Source of the DNA: Corynebacterium massiliense DSM 45435
GTDB lineage: Bacteria; Actinomycetota; Actinomycetes; Mycobacteriales; Mycobacteriaceae
Length of the DNA: 64,000 nt
NCBI RefSeq assembly: GCF_028609805.1
Contig: NZ_CP063189.1
Coordinates: forward strand, 1,984,001-2,048,000
Direction: 5' to 3'
The notes under the pieces are model-generated. The model did not search any database. It worked only from the letters and a program-made list of their open reading frames with translations, and had not been told where the DNA came from. Positions 9,858 through 18,789 of the stretch are shown here, in pieces. Made by a program: the position numbers and the translations under genes. The first letter of the stretch is position 1, and every line of letters starts with the position of its first letter.

Positions 9858-10358
9858 ATGGAAGCGAACTTATTCCTCCTGCTCGCCACCGGCGTGTTCA
9901 TCGCGGCGGGCGTGTACCTGCTGCTGGACCGGTCGATGACCAAGATGATGCTGGGCATTTTGCTCATCGGCAACGGCGCCAACCTGCTCATGCTGCAGGC
10001 CGGCGGCACCGCCGGCTCGCCGCCGATTGCCGGGCGGGAGACCGCCCAGTACGGCGACAAGATCGCCGATCCGCTCGTGCAGGCGATGATGCTCACCGCG
10101 ATCGTGATCTCGATGGCGATGACGGCGTTCATCCTCACGCTCGCCTACCGCCAGTACCGCTACCGCTCCGCCGACCTCATTGAGGACGACTCGGAGGACA
10201 CCGCGATTACCGCGATGGCCTCGCGCCCGACCAGCTCGGCCTCCGGGCCGGGCTCAGACGCCTCCGACGACCCGACCACCGGGCGGGCGACGAAGAAGGG
10301 CGACGACTTCGGACCGAAGTCCTTCGAGCAGCCCGTCAAGGGGGCGAAGGATGACTGA
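9858..10358 (+). CDS. mnhC: Mrp antiporter subunit C (NuoK-like)
   Basis: A 166-residue NuoK-like subunit with three membrane helices. The family signature is seen in LGILLIGNGANLLML and DPLVQAMMLTAIVISMAMTAF. About 55 hydrophilic residues rich in Asp, Ser and Thr follow, longer than in typical MrpC (about 115 residues). The ATG follows AGAGGGAA and lies 11 bp after the mnhA stop. The gene overlaps mnhD by 8 bp, consistent with translational coupling in the operon. Confidence 0.93.
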   Translation: MEANLFLLLATGVFIAAGVYLLLDRSMTKMMLGILLIGNGANLLMLQAGGTAGSPPIAGRETAQYGDKIADPLVQAMMLTAIVISMAMTAFILTLAYRQYRYRSADLIEDDSEDTAITAMASRPTSSASGPGSDASDDPTTGRATKKGDDFGPKSFEQPVKGAKDD

Positions 10359-12051
10359 TACCCCCGCGTGGGTCGACGCGCTGACCCCGTACGTCGGCTA
10401 CCTCCTCCCGCTGCCGGTCATCCTGCCGATGCTGGCCGCGGCCATCTGCTTCGTCTTCGGCAAACGCACCACCACCCAGCGCCAGGTGGCGTTCTTCACC
10501 CTGCTGGTGACCATCGTGGTCAACGGCCTGTTGCTCATCATCGCGGACGTCGACGGCATCCAGACACTGCAGATCGGCGGCTGGGACGCGCCAGTGGGCA
10601 TCACCCTGGTGTCCGACCGCCTGGCCGCGCTGATGCTCACCACCTCGTCCATCATCCTGTTCGCGGTGGTCTGGTACGCCATCTCCCAGGGCATCCACGA
10701 CGACAGCAACGAAGACCCCGTCGCGGTCTTTTTGCCGTCCTACATGCTTTTGACCATGGGCGTGAACCTGTCGTTTTTAGCCGGCGACCTGTTCAACCTC
10801 TACGTCGGCTTCGAGATCTTCTTGTCGGCGTCCTACGTTTTGCTCACCCTGGGCGCGACGCCGTCGCGCGTGCGGGCCGGCGTCGGCTACGTTATGGTGT
10901 CGATGGCCTCGTCCATGATCTTCGTCATCGGCTTGGCGCTGGTCTACGCCGCGGTGGGCACGGTGAACATGGCGCAGATCGGCCAGCGCATCGAGGACGT
11001 GCCCGGCGGCGTGAGCACCGCGATTTTCGCCGTGCTGCTCGTCGCGTTCGGCATCAAGGCGGCCGTGGTGCCTCTCGATGCCTGGCTGCCCGATTCCTAC
11101 CCCACCGCCCCCTCGCTGGTCACCGCGGTGTTCGCCGGCCTTTTGACCAAGGTGGGCGTCTACGCCATCATCCGCATGCGCTCGGTGGTCTTTACCAGCG
11201 GCAGCCTGGACACCCTGCTCATGTGGGTGGGCCTGGCCACGATGATCGTCGGCATCATGGGCGCGATGGCCCAGCCCGACATCAAACGACTTTTGTCGTT
11301 CACCCTGGTTAGCCACATCGGCTACATGATCTTCGGCCTGGCGCTGGCCAGCCCGAAGGGGCTATCCGGCGCGATCTTCTACGCCATCCACCACATTCTG
11401 GTGCAGACCGCGCTCTTCCTCGTCGTCGGGCTCATCGAACGGCAGACCGGCACCGCCTCGCTGCGCAAGCTCGGCTCGCTGCTATACACCGCGCCTATCA
11501 TCGCGGTGCTCTACTTCATCCCGGCGCTCAACCTGGGCGGCATCCCGCCGTTCTCCGGCTTTTTGGGCAAGGTGCTCCTTTTGCAGGCCGCCGCGGAGAA
11601 GGGCACGTGGCTCGCCTGGGTGCTCGCCGGCGGCGCGGTGCTCACCTCGCTTCTCACCCTCTACGTCATGATGCTCGTGTGGGCGAAAGGTTTCCTGCGC
11701 GACCGCGCCGACGCCCCCGACGCCGCCCTGGTGGAAACCGGCGACGTGTCCAACGAAGACAACGAGGGCAAGGGTCTGGCCACCCGCGTGCGTGGCGATG
11801 CCGGCCGGCTCACCTACGGCATGGTCGCCTCCACGGCGATGCTGGTCGTGGTCTCCACCAGCCTGACGTTTGTGGCCGGGCCGATGTCCGGGATCACCGG
11901 GCGGGCCGCGGAGACGGTGCAGGACAAAAGCGTCTACCGCTACGCAGTGCTGGGCGATAGGGCCGATAACCCCACCCGCCACCTCGACCAGGACGAACGC
12001 TACCAAGGCTCGCCCGACTCACTGACCAGCCGAGAGGAGGCCGACCGATGA
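10351..12051 (+). CDS. mnhD: Mrp antiporter subunit D (NuoM/N-like)
   Basis: A 566-residue NuoM/NuoN-like antiporter subunit with about 14 membrane helices. NLYVGFEIFLSASYVLL carries the conserved glutamate of the proton channel, GIKAAVVPLDAWLPDSYPTAPSLV the lysine region, and HHILVQTALFLVVG the later channel histidines. A hydrophilic segment of about 60 residues closes the protein. It works together with MnhA in the seven-domain Mrp complex. Its start overlaps mnhC, and its stop overlaps mnhE in ATGA. Confidence 0.94.
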   Translation: MTDTPAWVDALTPYVGYLLPLPVILPMLAAAICFVFGKRTTTQRQVAFFTLLVTIVVNGLLLIIADVDGIQTLQIGGWDAPVGITLVSDRLAALMLTTSSIILFAVVWYAISQGIHDDSNEDPVAVFLPSYMLLTMGVNLSFLAGDLFNLYVGFEIFLSASYVLLTLGATPSRVRAGVGYVMVSMASSMIFVIGLALVYAAVGTVNMAQIGQRIEDVPGGVSTAIFAVLLVAFGIKAAVVPLDAWLPDSYPTAPSLVTAVFAGLLTKVGVYAIIRMRSVVFTSGSLDTLLMWVGLATMIVGIMGAMAQPDIKRLLSFTLVSHIGYMIFGLALASPKGLSGAIFYAIHHILVQTALFLVVGLIERQTGTASLRKLGSLLYTAPIIAVLYFIPALNLGGIPPFSGFLGKVLLLQAAAEKGTWLAWVLAGGAVLTSLLTLYVMMLVWAKGFLRDRADAPDAALVETGDVSNEDNEGKGLATRVRGDAGRLTYGMVASTAMLVVVSTSLTFVAGPMSGITGRAAETVQDKSVYRYAVLGDRADNPTRHLDQDERYQGSPDSLTSREEADR

Positions 12052-12581
12052 GGAGGAAGTTTTCCGGCTTTTCCGGCCTGCGCCACCGCTTCCGCCCCAC
12101 GTTCGTGGTGTGGATTACCGTGATGTGGCTGATGCTCATGGGCGAGCTCAGCCTGGCCAACCTGCTCGGCGGGCTCGTCGTCGCCGTCGCGGTCGTGCTG
12201 CTGTTGCCACTGCCGGCGATGCCGGTGGGCACGCTCGACATCTCCTGGGGCAAGCTGGCGAAGTTCTTCTTCGACTGGTTTGTGAACCTCATCCGCGGAT
12301 CCATCCGCGTCGGCTGGCTCGCGCTGCGCCCGGCCGCCCCGCCGAAACACGCGATCGTGGAAGTGCCCATGCGCGTCAACTCCGAGCTGGTGCTCACCCT
12401 CGCGGTGATGCTCTACAACCTGCAGCCGGGTGGGGCGGTGACGGATATCGACATCGCCAATCGCATGCTCACCGTCCACCTGCTCGACGCGGACACTCCG
12501 GCCGACCTCGACCGGGAGATCACCTCGCTCAAGGACATGGAGCGCCGGCTCATCGCCATCTTTGAAAGGAGTCCCGCCTAA
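12048..12581 (+). CDS. mnhE: Mrp antiporter subunit E
   Basis: A 177-residue MrpE. It has two N-terminal membrane helices (TFVVWITVMWLMLMGE and NLLGGLVVAVAVVLLLP) and the family core NSELVLTLAVMLYNLQPGGAVTDID, here in a cytosolic ferredoxin-like part. The start overlaps the mnhD stop by 4 nt, and the stop abuts mnhF, so translation is probably coupled. Confidence 0.92.
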   Translation: MRRKFSGFSGLRHRFRPTFVVWITVMWLMLMGELSLANLLGGLVVAVAVVLLLPLPAMPVGTLDISWGKLAKFFFDWFVNLIRGSIRVGWLALRPAAPPKHAIVEVPMRVNSELVLTLAVMLYNLQPGGAVTDIDIANRMLTVHLLDADTPADLDREITSLKDMERRLIAIFERSPA

Positions 12582-12857
12582 ATGGACGCGACACTCTACA
12601 ACGGCATCCTCTTGGTCATCGCCGCCCTGTTCGCGCTGTCGTTCCTCATTGTGTTGTGGCGCATCGTCGTGGGCCCGAACTCCATGGACCGCCTTTTGGG
12701 CATGGACGGTTTCGTGGCCATGTTCCAGTGCGGCTGCGCCATCTACATCGCGTGGTCACTCAACACCTCGATTGTGAACGCCATGATGGTCATCGCGCTG
12801 CTGGGCTTTATCTCCACGGTGGCCGCCACCCGCTTCCGCAGGAGGGATAGCCAATGA
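12582..12857 (+). CDS. mnhF: Mrp antiporter subunit F
   Basis: A 91-residue MrpF with three membrane helices. The signature WRIVVGPNSMDRLLGMD is followed by YIAWSLNTSIVNAMMVIALLG, the typical second half. It starts at the base after the mnhE stop, uses AAAGGAG inside mnhE as ribosome site, and overlaps mnhG by 4 nt. Confidence 0.92.
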   Translation: MDATLYNGILLVIAALFALSFLIVLWRIVVGPNSMDRLLGMDGFVAMFQCGCAIYIAWSLNTSIVNAMMVIALLGFISTVAATRFRRRDSQ

Positions 12858-13234
12858 ATTTCCAGCTCATCACGGACATCGTTTCGCTGGTCCTGCTCGC
12901 GATGGGCGGCGTGTTGGTCTTTGCCACCGCCATCGGACTGGTGCGGTTCAAAGACACCATGTCGCGCGTGCACCCGGTGACCAAGCCGCAGACCCTCGGG
13001 CTGGTCATGACCATCCTGGGCGCGTTCATCCGGGTGGTGGGCGCGGAATCCTCCGGCGTCTCGGAGCGTAGTGACCTGGGAATGCTGTTGTTGCTGGTAC
13101 TGTTTGCCATGATGACCAGCCCCGTCACCGCCCAGCGCATGTCCCGTATCGCCCGGCGTGAGGGGTTGTACGGTAAAGACGAAAATATGACACGCAACGA
13201 CCGGCCGGCGGGCAAGAAGGTGCGCCGCAAGTAG
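12854..13234 (+). CDS. mnhG: Mrp antiporter subunit G
   Basis: A 126-residue MrpG with three membrane helices. VLVFATAIGLVRFKDTMSRVHPVTKPQTLGL contains the family signature (FxDxxxRxHxxTKxxTLG). The last 25 residues are basic and cytosolic. It closes the operon mnhA(B)-C-D-E-F-G. No clear terminator is visible before the GT87 gene 93 bp downstream. Confidence 0.92.
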   Translation: MNFQLITDIVSLVLLAMGGVLVFATAIGLVRFKDTMSRVHPVTKPQTLGLVMTILGAFIRVVGAESSGVSERSDLGMLLLLVLFAMMTSPVTAQRMSRIARREGLYGKDENMTRNDRPAGKKVRRK

Positions 13235-13327
13235 GGGCTTCCTGCTTGCTCGACGCGCTGTGTGCAGCACCGCCTGCTCGCCGGCCGCCCGTGTGCCCAA
13301 CCCGCACGGTGGAAGTGAAAGACCTGC

Positions 13328-14803
13328 ATGGAAACGAGAGACCCAGACCCGATGTCGCACTCCGACGCGCCTGCCACGCCCGACACTGGGGCTTCTACGG
13401 ATTTCCCTGACACCGCGGCTTTTCCCGCCACTACGGCTACTCCCGCCACTGCGGCGTCCCCGGCCACCGTGGCGCCTTCCACGCCCGACGTCGACGCGGA
13501 GCCCGCGGCGCCGCGCCGCTCGTACGGGCTTCCCACCGTCTTCGTCTTGTTGGCGGCGTTTACCGCGTTCGCGGTCTACCGCATCATGTCCGCGCCCGAC
13601 GACCACGCGCTCAAGTGGCGCGTGCCGCTGGATTTGGCCATCTACCGCCTGGGCGGCGAGAAGGTCGCCGAAGGCCTGCCGCTTTACGATGGCCCCCTCC
13701 TCGTCAACCTCCCCTTCACCTACCCGCCGATCTCCGGGCTTATCTTCTCCTGGATGGACGCGCTGAGTGACAACGTGCTCATCGGCCTGTGGCAGATCGG
13801 CGGCATGGTGGCGCTGGCCTGGATCGTCGCCATGATTTTCCGCGAGCGCGGCATGGGAGTAAGCGTCTGGACCATCCTGGCCGCCGTCGTCTTTTCCACC
13901 GCCACCGTGGCCACGGAGCCCATCCACGGCACCCTGTTTTTCGGCCAGATCAACATCTTCTTGATGCTGTTAGTCTCCTTCGACTTCCTGCCGCGGAAGT
14001 TCCGCCTGCCGGGCATCGGCACCGGCTTGGCCGCGGGCTTGAAGCTCACGCCGGCGTACCTCGGTCTCGTGTTCTTGTTCCAGAAGCGCTGGTGGGCCGC
14101 GGCCGGCTCAGTGCTCACCTTCGCGGTGACCGTGGTGGTGGGCATGCTGTTCGTCCGCGACGGCGGCGAGTTCTGGCGCAGCGCCATCTTCGATTCCTCG
14201 CGCATCGGCGAGCACTCCAACCTGGGCGCGCAGTCGCTGCGCTCCATCCTCTACCGCTACGCCGGCATCGACGGCGGCCCGGTGTGGCTGTTGTGCGTCG
14301 CCGGCACCTTCGCGGTGACCTGCGCGGCCGTCTTCGTCGCGGTGCGCCGCGGCAACCGCAGCGTGGCCATGGCGCTGACCGGTGTGAGCGCTTGTTTGGT
14401 CTCGCCGTTTTCCTGGTACCACCACTGGGTGTGGATCATCCCGCTGGCGGCCTGCGTATTCGCCGCGGTTAACCGCGCGCTCGGCCCGCGCTTCGACCGC
14501 GCCATGGGAATCTTCGGCGCGCAGCTGGCCGGCCTGCTCTCGCTAGCGGCCGCGATGTTCGTGCTCATCCCGTTCGTCAACGTGCGCGTGTGGGATCTCA
14601 TGTCCTACCGCGGCACCACGCACATCGACTTCGCGCAGCCGTGGATCCAGTGCCTGTTTACCCTGACCGGCCTGGCATTCATCGTGCTCTACGCGCTGTC
14701 CGGCTTGTTCGGCCTGGGCGGTGGGAAGGGCCACGGGAAAGCTCACAGCGATGCTCGCGGAGACGACCCCGCGGCCGCGGCCACAGACGCCGCCGGGTTC
14801 TAG
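13328..14803 (+). CDS. GT87 (DUF2029) polyprenyl-phosphate mannosyltransferase-like membrane protein
   Basis: A 491-residue GT-C type membrane protein. A Thr/Ala/Pro-rich N-terminal stretch of about 55 residues precedes the first helix. The core parallels the protein at 3150-4730: LDLAIYRLGGEKVAEGLPLY, LPFTYPPISGLIFSW, FFGQINIFLMLLVSFDFLP, GLAAGLKLTPAYLG and SPFSWYHHWVWIIP. These are typical of alpha-1,2-mannosyltransferases that use decaprenyl-phosphomannose. ATG 13328 is preferred because GAAAG lies upstream. ATG 13352 is an alternative with a poorer site. It may be co-transcribed with the Mrp operon, but nothing shows a shared function. Confidence 0.85.
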   Translation: METRDPDPMSHSDAPATPDTGASTDFPDTAAFPATTATPATAASPATVAPSTPDVDAEPAAPRRSYGLPTVFVLLAAFTAFAVYRIMSAPDDHALKWRVPLDLAIYRLGGEKVAEGLPLYDGPLLVNLPFTYPPISGLIFSWMDALSDNVLIGLWQIGGMVALAWIVAMIFRERGMGVSVWTILAAVVFSTATVATEPIHGTLFFGQINIFLMLLVSFDFLPRKFRLPGIGTGLAAGLKLTPAYLGLVFLFQKRWWAAAGSVLTFAVTVVVGMLFVRDGGEFWRSAIFDSSRIGEHSNLGAQSLRSILYRYAGIDGGPVWLLCVAGTFAVTCAAVFVAVRRGNRSVAMALTGVSACLVSPFSWYHHWVWIIPLAACVFAAVNRALGPRFDRAMGIFGAQLAGLLSLAAAMFVLIPFVNVRVWDLMSYRGTTHIDFAQPWIQCLFTLTGLAFIVLYALSGLFGLGGGKGHGKAHSDARGDDPAAAATDAAGF

Positions 14804-14828
14804 CCTCCCTCCCCCGCGGGGCCGGCTC

Positions 14829-14899
14829 GTGCAATTGGTTGACCCACTAGGCGCGACATTGGCGCCCAAACTCCTTGCTCGTGGGTCATCCGGTTGCAC
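14829..14899. repeat. 71-bp intergenic palindrome, subtype A (copy 1)
   Basis: Imperfect inverted repeat beginning GTGCAATTGGTTGACCCAC and ending with the near complement GTGGGTCATCCGGTTGCAC. The core reads TTGGCGCCCAAA. It lies between two convergent genes, where it could work as a bidirectional terminator. Four further copies occur at 16157, 34960, 37711 and 37806. Confidence 0.8.
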
Positions 14900-14914
14900 T
14901 CGGGCGCGCGGCCC

Positions 14915-16063
14915 TTATGCCCAGGGCGTGCCGTCCTCCAGCTCCTGGCAGGCCAGGTCGACGGCCGGCTTCCAGTCAGCGGTGCGCTCGAATAGCTCGC
15001 GCTGGCGCTGGTAGCCGGCGCCGCGGGCAACGATTTCGCGGACTATCTCCAGCTCCGCCCGGCACCCGAGCTCCGCGGCCAGCGGGCCGAGCTCGGTCAC
15101 CAGATCGGTGAGCTCGTCGCGCACCTCGCGCTCGTCGGTATCGCGCGAGGTAATCACCAGCGCGTCGAGCCCGTAGCGCGCACCGCGCCACTTGTTCTCA
15201 GCCACGTGCCACGGCTGCAGAGTGGGCAGCTTCTCGCCGGCATCGATCATGCGGTCGAAGTGCACGACCAGGCAGTGCGTGAGCGCGACGATGGCGGCGA
15301 GCTCGCGGAGGTTGGAGGTGGCATCGGAAATGCGCACCTCGATGGTGCCCCACTTGGACGCCGGGCGGACATCGAAATGCATGGAGCCCGTGTGGCTGAT
15401 GACCCCGGAGATCGCCTGGTCGCGCATGTAGGACTGCCATTCTTCCCAGTTGGCGAACTGGTAGGGCAGCCCGGCGGTGGGCAGTTGCTGGTAGAGCATC
15501 GTGCGGTTGGACGCGTACCCGGTGTCAATGCCGTCCCACCCCGGCGAGCACGCCGAAAGCGCCAGGAGGTGCGGGAACTTGGTCATCACCGCATTGATTA
15601 TCGGCCACACGCGGTCTTCGTGGCTGATGCCCACGTGCACGTGCGTGCCCCACAGCAGCATCTGCTGGCCCCAGTACTGGGTTCGGTTGATGATTTCGGA
15701 GTACGTCTGCTTCGGCGAGACGGGATTTTCCCGGAAGTCCGAAAACGGGTGCCCGCCGGACGCCCAGGGCCGAAGCCCCATGTCGTGGGCAACATGCTTG
15801 ACGATGTCCAACGAACCCCGCAAATCCGCCATCGCCTCCGGGACGGTCTCGCACACCCCGGTGACTAGCTCCACCGTGTTCTGGAGGAACTCCTTTTCCA
15901 GGTGGGTATCCGGGGCTAGTTCTTTCGCCGTGTCGATGAGTTCTGCGGCGCGGGGAACCAGGTCGCGGGTGACGGGGTCAACCAGCGCGACCTCCCATTC
16001 CACGCCGAGCGTAGGGCGTGGGGAGCGGGCGAACTTCTCTGCGGGAATATCCACCCGGATCAT
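14915..16063 (-). CDS. Glutamate-cysteine-ligase-like carboxylate-amine ligase (YbdK/GCS2 family)
   Basis: A 382-residue cytosolic ATP-dependent carboxylate-amine ligase. [16 protein letters not shown] opens the GCS2 fold, WGTHVHVGI carries metal and substrate histidines, and [18 protein letters not shown] is the conserved substrate-binding block. Family members join glutamate to an amine or cysteine, and YbdK has weak gamma-glutamylcysteine ligase activity. The true substrate in corynebacteria is not evident from sequence. ATG 16063 is chosen because the family usually starts just before the [16 protein letters not shown] region. The longer reading frame upstream adds a basic, unconserved tail. 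Confidence 0.85.
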   Translation of the reverse strand: MIRVDIPAEKFARSPRPTLGVEWEVALVDPVTRDLVPRAAELIDTAKELAPDTHLEKEFLQNTVELVTGVCETVPEAMADLRGSLDIVKHVAHDMGLRPWASGGHPFSDFRENPVSPKQTYSEIINRTQYWGQQMLLWGTHVHVGISHEDRVWPIINAVMTKFPHLLALSACSPGWDGIDTGYASNRTMLYQQLPTAGLPYQFANWEEWQSYMRDQAISGVISHTGSMHFDVRPASKWGTIEVRISDATSNLRELAAIVALTHCLVVHFDRMIDAGEKLPTLQPWHVAENKWRGARYGLDALVITSRDTDEREVRDELTDLVTELGPLAAELGCRAELEIVREIVARGAGYQRQRELFERTADWKPAVDLACQELEDGTPWA

Positions 16064-16156
16064 GCTACGTGGCGGGTGCGAACGCGCAGCATATTTGCGC
16101 GATTTCGGGCGATATAAATTCACCACCGCGCAGGCGAGCCCGCCTTCACGGCCCTA

Positions 16157-16225
16157 TGCAAATTCGGTGCAGACTAAGAGGGATTTTGGCGCCCAAATGT
16201 AGCGCTAGTCGGCACCGAATTTGCA
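16157..16225. repeat. 69-bp intergenic palindrome, subtype B (copy 1)
   Basis: The arms TGCAAATTCGGTGC and GCACCGAATTTGCA are exact complements (14 bp) with the core TTTTGGCGCCCAAA between them. It lies downstream of the LytR_C gene stop and upstream of the carboxylate-amine ligase gene. It could act as a terminator for the former. Confidence 0.85.
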
Positions 16226-16267
16226 CCGGACCGAATGTGCACCGGCCGCTTGCTAAGCCGCCGGGCG

Positions 16268-17149
16268 TTACGCGTTCGGGTCGACCAGCACCACGGTCAG
16301 GGAGCGGTCCTTGGTCGCATCCTTCGGCAGCGAGTCGATATTCGGGCGGGCCACGCCGTGCATCTCACTGGCGAGCTTGCGCGCCTCTTCCTCAGCGGCG
16401 GAGTCGCCCTCCGGGAAGAAGACGGTGGTCTCCGGGAGGATCTCGTCGGAGAAGTTGCCCACCTCGCCTAAGTCGTAGCCCTTCTTCTTGATGTCGCCGG
16501 AGATGTCCTTGGCCAGGTTGGACACCGTGGAGTTGTTCAGCACGTTCACGCGCTTCGGCGCGGCATCCGCACCGCCCTGACCGTTCGCGCCGTTCGCGCC
16601 CTCGCCCGGCGCTGGGGCGGGCGCCGCTGCGCCGCGGTCGCTGTCGCTGTTGCCGTTGTCGCCGGCCTTGTCGCGGTCGGCGGCATCGCCAGGCTTGTCG
16701 GCGGACTTATCGGCAGACTTATCGGCGCCGGTGTTCTTGTCGGTATCACCGTGGGCATCGCCACGCGCGTCCGGGTTGCCCTCCGGCCCGCCCGTGGCGG
16801 CGCCCTTGTCGGCCGAGTCGGTCGCGGCGGTATCGCGCGAGTCAGCGGAAGAGTCCTTGTCCCCCGACTGCGTCAGGGCGTAGAGCCCCCACAGGCCGAG
16901 CAGGACCGCCACGGCGATAAGCACCATGGCCACGCCGCGGACGGGGAAACCGCTGGCCTCTTCGGCGCGGGCGTGCGAGGTCGGGGTCCGGCCCGACGTG
17001 CGGGCGGGGCTGGTGGCCTGGCCCGCGTGGCCCGCCTCGGTGGCGTAAACGTCGCCGGCGCCGTCAGCCGACTCGAAGCGATCATCAAACTCGTCGTACG
17101 CGTCGTTCTCAGGATTCACATTAGTCACACGCGCAACTTTAGCGATCAA
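16268..17149 (-). CDS. Membrane-anchored LytR C-terminal domain protein
   Basis: A protein of 286-293 residues. It has an acidic cytosolic head of about 70 residues, one membrane helix (VAMVLIAVAVLLGLWGLYAL), and a long Asp/Ala/Ser/Gly linker of about 110 residues with GADKSADKSADK repeats. The extracytoplasmic LytR_C domain follows, from about residue 205 (KRVNVLNNSTVSNLAKDISG) to the end. That domain usually accompanies LytR-CpsA-Psr proteins that attach glycopolymers to peptidoglycan. Here it stands alone, so a scaffold or adapter role at the wall is an inference. The start is ambiguous: TTG 17149 overlaps the stop of the DUF3263 gene, and GTG 17128 is the main alternative. Confidence 0.8.
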   Translation of the reverse strand: MIAKVARVTNVNPENDAYDEFDDRFESADGAGDVYATEAGHAGQATSPARTSGRTPTSHARAEEASGFPVRGVAMVLIAVAVLLGLWGLYALTQSGDKDSSADSRDTAATDSADKGAATGGPEGNPDARGDAHGDTDKNTGADKSADKSADKPGDAADRDKAGDNGNSDSDRGAAAPAPAPGEGANGANGQGGADAAPKRVNVLNNSTVSNLAKDISGDIKKKGYDLGEVGNFSDEILPETTVFFPEGDSAAEEEARKLASEMHGVARPNIDSLPKDATKDRSLTVVLVDPNA

Positions 17150-17424
17150 TTACTGTCCGCTGTGCGCGCGGCGCGCCGAATGTCATCGCGATGTTCGCGC
17201 ACCCGGCGCAGCCGCTTGACCAGCGTCGGATACGCCTCCCACGCCGCGGGCAGCTCCAGCAGCTGGTTGAGCCGCTGGTGAAAGCGCACCGGGGACATGT
17301 CGAAGTTGGCGCGGATCGCCTCCTCGCGCGCGCCGGCGGTGCGCGGGGCGCGGGCGGCGAAGTCAAGAATCTGCGTATCGAGGTCGGTCAGTCCCATCCC
17401 GTCAGATCCGGTTGTCTCAGGCAT
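17146..17424 (-). CDS. DUF3263 small protein
   Basis: A 92-residue protein with the DUF3263 pattern: LDTQILDFAARAPRTAGAREEAIR, then SPVRFHQRLNQLLELPAA and a basic end. It is predicted helical and possibly DNA-binding, as actinobacterial members resemble small helix-turn-helix proteins. Function is unknown. ATG 17424 lies 16 bp from the divergent def ATG and lacks a ribosome site. ATG 17397 (MGLTDLD) is an alternative start. Its stop overlaps the next gene, the LytR_C protein, in an operon-like arrangement seen in many actinobacteria. Confidence 0.75.
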   Translation of the reverse strand: MPETTGSDGMGLTDLDTQILDFAARAPRTAGAREEAIRANFDMSPVRFHQRLNQLLELPAAWEAYPTLVKRLRRVREHRDDIRRAARTADSN

Positions 17425-17427
17425 GCC

Positions 17428-17433
17428 TAGACT
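17428..17433 (+). promoter_or_regulatory. -10 element of a leaderless def
   Basis: TAGACT ends 7 nt before the def ATG at 17441 and no Shine-Dalgarno sequence follows, so the transcript is probably leaderless. The 16-bp gap to the divergent DUF3263 gene means the two promoters overlap almost completely. Confidence 0.55.
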
Positions 17434-17440
17434 GTAAGCC

Positions 17441-18058
17441 ATGTCTATTCGCCCCATCGTGATCCACGGCGATCCGGTCCTGCACAACCCGACCCAGCCC
17501 GTCGACGAAGACCTCCAGTCCCCGGAGTTCCAGCAGCTCATCGAGGACATGTACGAGACCATGGAGGCCGCCAACGGCGTGGGCCTGGCCGCCAACCAGA
17601 TCGGCGTGAACAAGCGCGTGTTCGTCTACCACTGCCCCGACACCGACGGGCCGGACGGCACCGAGAAGGAAGCCGGCGAGATGCGCCGCGGCTGCGTCAT
17701 CAACCCGGCCCTGGAGACCTCCGAGATCCCGGAGACGATGCCGCGTGACGATGGCTCCGATGACGAAGGCTGCCTGTCCGTACCAGGTGAGAGCTTCCCC
17801 ACCGGCCGCGCCGATTGGGCGCGGGTGACCGGCACGAACGAAAAGGGCGAGGACGTCTCCATCGAGGGCTACGGCTTCTTCGCGCGTTGCCTGCAGCACG
17901 AGACCGGCCACCTGGACGGCTACGTCTACACCGACGTGCTCACCGGCCGCTACAAGCGCGAGGCCAAGAAGACCATTAAGAAAAACGGCTGGACCGAGCC
18001 GGGACTGACCTGGATGCCGGGCGAGGACGACGACCCGTTCGGCCACGACGAGGCGTAA
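17441..18058 (+). CDS. def: Peptide deformylase
   Basis: A 205-residue metalloenzyme that removes the formyl group from nascent protein N-termini. All three signatures are present: GVGLAANQ (residues 47-54), EGCLSVPG with the metal-binding Cys, and QHETGHLDG with the two metal-binding His and catalytic Glu. The THR-Gly form of motif III (HETGHLDG) is the actinobacterial version. An inserted acidic loop (RDDGSDDEG) precedes motif II. The order def, Rv0428c-like gene, xthA matches mycobacteria. Confidence 0.96.
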   Translation: MSIRPIVIHGDPVLHNPTQPVDEDLQSPEFQQLIEDMYETMEAANGVGLAANQIGVNKRVFVYHCPDTDGPDGTEKEAGEMRRGCVINPALETSEIPETMPRDDGSDDEGCLSVPGESFPTGRADWARVTGTNEKGEDVSIEGYGFFARCLQHETGHLDGYVYTDVLTGRYKREAKKTIKKNGWTEPGLTWMPGEDDDPFGHDEA

Positions 18059-18068
18059 ACGACGCGCT

Positions 18069-18779
18069 ATGGCCAGGTTCTTCCGCTCCGACGACATAGC
18101 CGTCGGCGACCGCGTGGTAGCCCGCCGCCAGTACGGCGACGCGGATACCCCGTACAAGAACGCGGCCCGCGGCGCGGTGCACTCCGACGTCATCGGGCAC
18201 GTGCTCCGGGTCGATCCCCTGGTCATCCGCCCGCAACAGGTCGGCGGCTACCCCTCCGACCTGCCCGCGGTGGAAATCCCCGCCGCGCAGCTCTACGTGG
18301 TCAAGAAGCTCTCGCCGCGCACCGTGCGCAACTCGGACATCCGCCGCGCGGAGTTCTACCTCGCCGGCGTGGACCCGGAAACCCGCGAAGCCAGTGGCGG
18401 CGTTGCCGGTGCCACCACATGGACGGGCGACAACCAGTGGTTCATGCGCGCCGGCCACCCGGCGGTGCCGCTAGGGACCGCGGCGGCGTTCCAGCCGGCG
18501 CCGCTGGCGGAGATCGAAGCCTTCTACCGCCGCCTCGGCGAGGCGGTGCGGGTGGCGGTGCCGGAGCGCATCGGCAAGCCCGCCGAGCGCCTGCTTACCG
18601 ATCCGGGCTGGGACGCGGGCGACGAGGACATCGTCATGCACCGCGGCCACGCGCAGGACGCGGCAGGCGCGCCTTACGTGGTGATCGCGGCGGCCGATAA
18701 AGAGGCTGCGGCGGCGCTCGAGCAGGACGGGTACCTGGAGCTGTACCGGCGGCGGATTGCGACAAAGGCGCACGGGTAA
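18069..18779 (+). CDS. Rv0428c-like protein (SH3-like head, GNAT-type tail)
   Basis: A 236-residue protein between def and xthA, the place of the putative GNAT acetyltransferase Rv0428c in M. tuberculosis. The first 80 residues (GDRVVARRQYGD, DVIGHVLRVDPLVIRP, VEIPAAQLYVVKKL) match the SH3-like head of that family. The C-terminal part is shorter than in Rv0428c (about 300 residues, from memory) and lacks an obvious acetyl-CoA loop (RxxGxG). Acetyltransferase activity is therefore doubtful. The start lies 10 bp after def, and it is probably co-transcribed with it. Confidence 0.7.
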   Translation: MARFFRSDDIAVGDRVVARRQYGDADTPYKNAARGAVHSDVIGHVLRVDPLVIRPQQVGGYPSDLPAVEIPAAQLYVVKKLSPRTVRNSDIRRAEFYLAGVDPETREASGGVAGATTWTGDNQWFMRAGHPAVPLGTAAAFQPAPLAEIEAFYRRLGEAVRVAVPERIGKPAERLLTDPGWDAGDEDIVMHRGHAQDAAGAPYVVIAAADKEAAAALEQDGYLELYRRRIATKAHG

Positions 18780-18789
18780 CGTATTGGCC

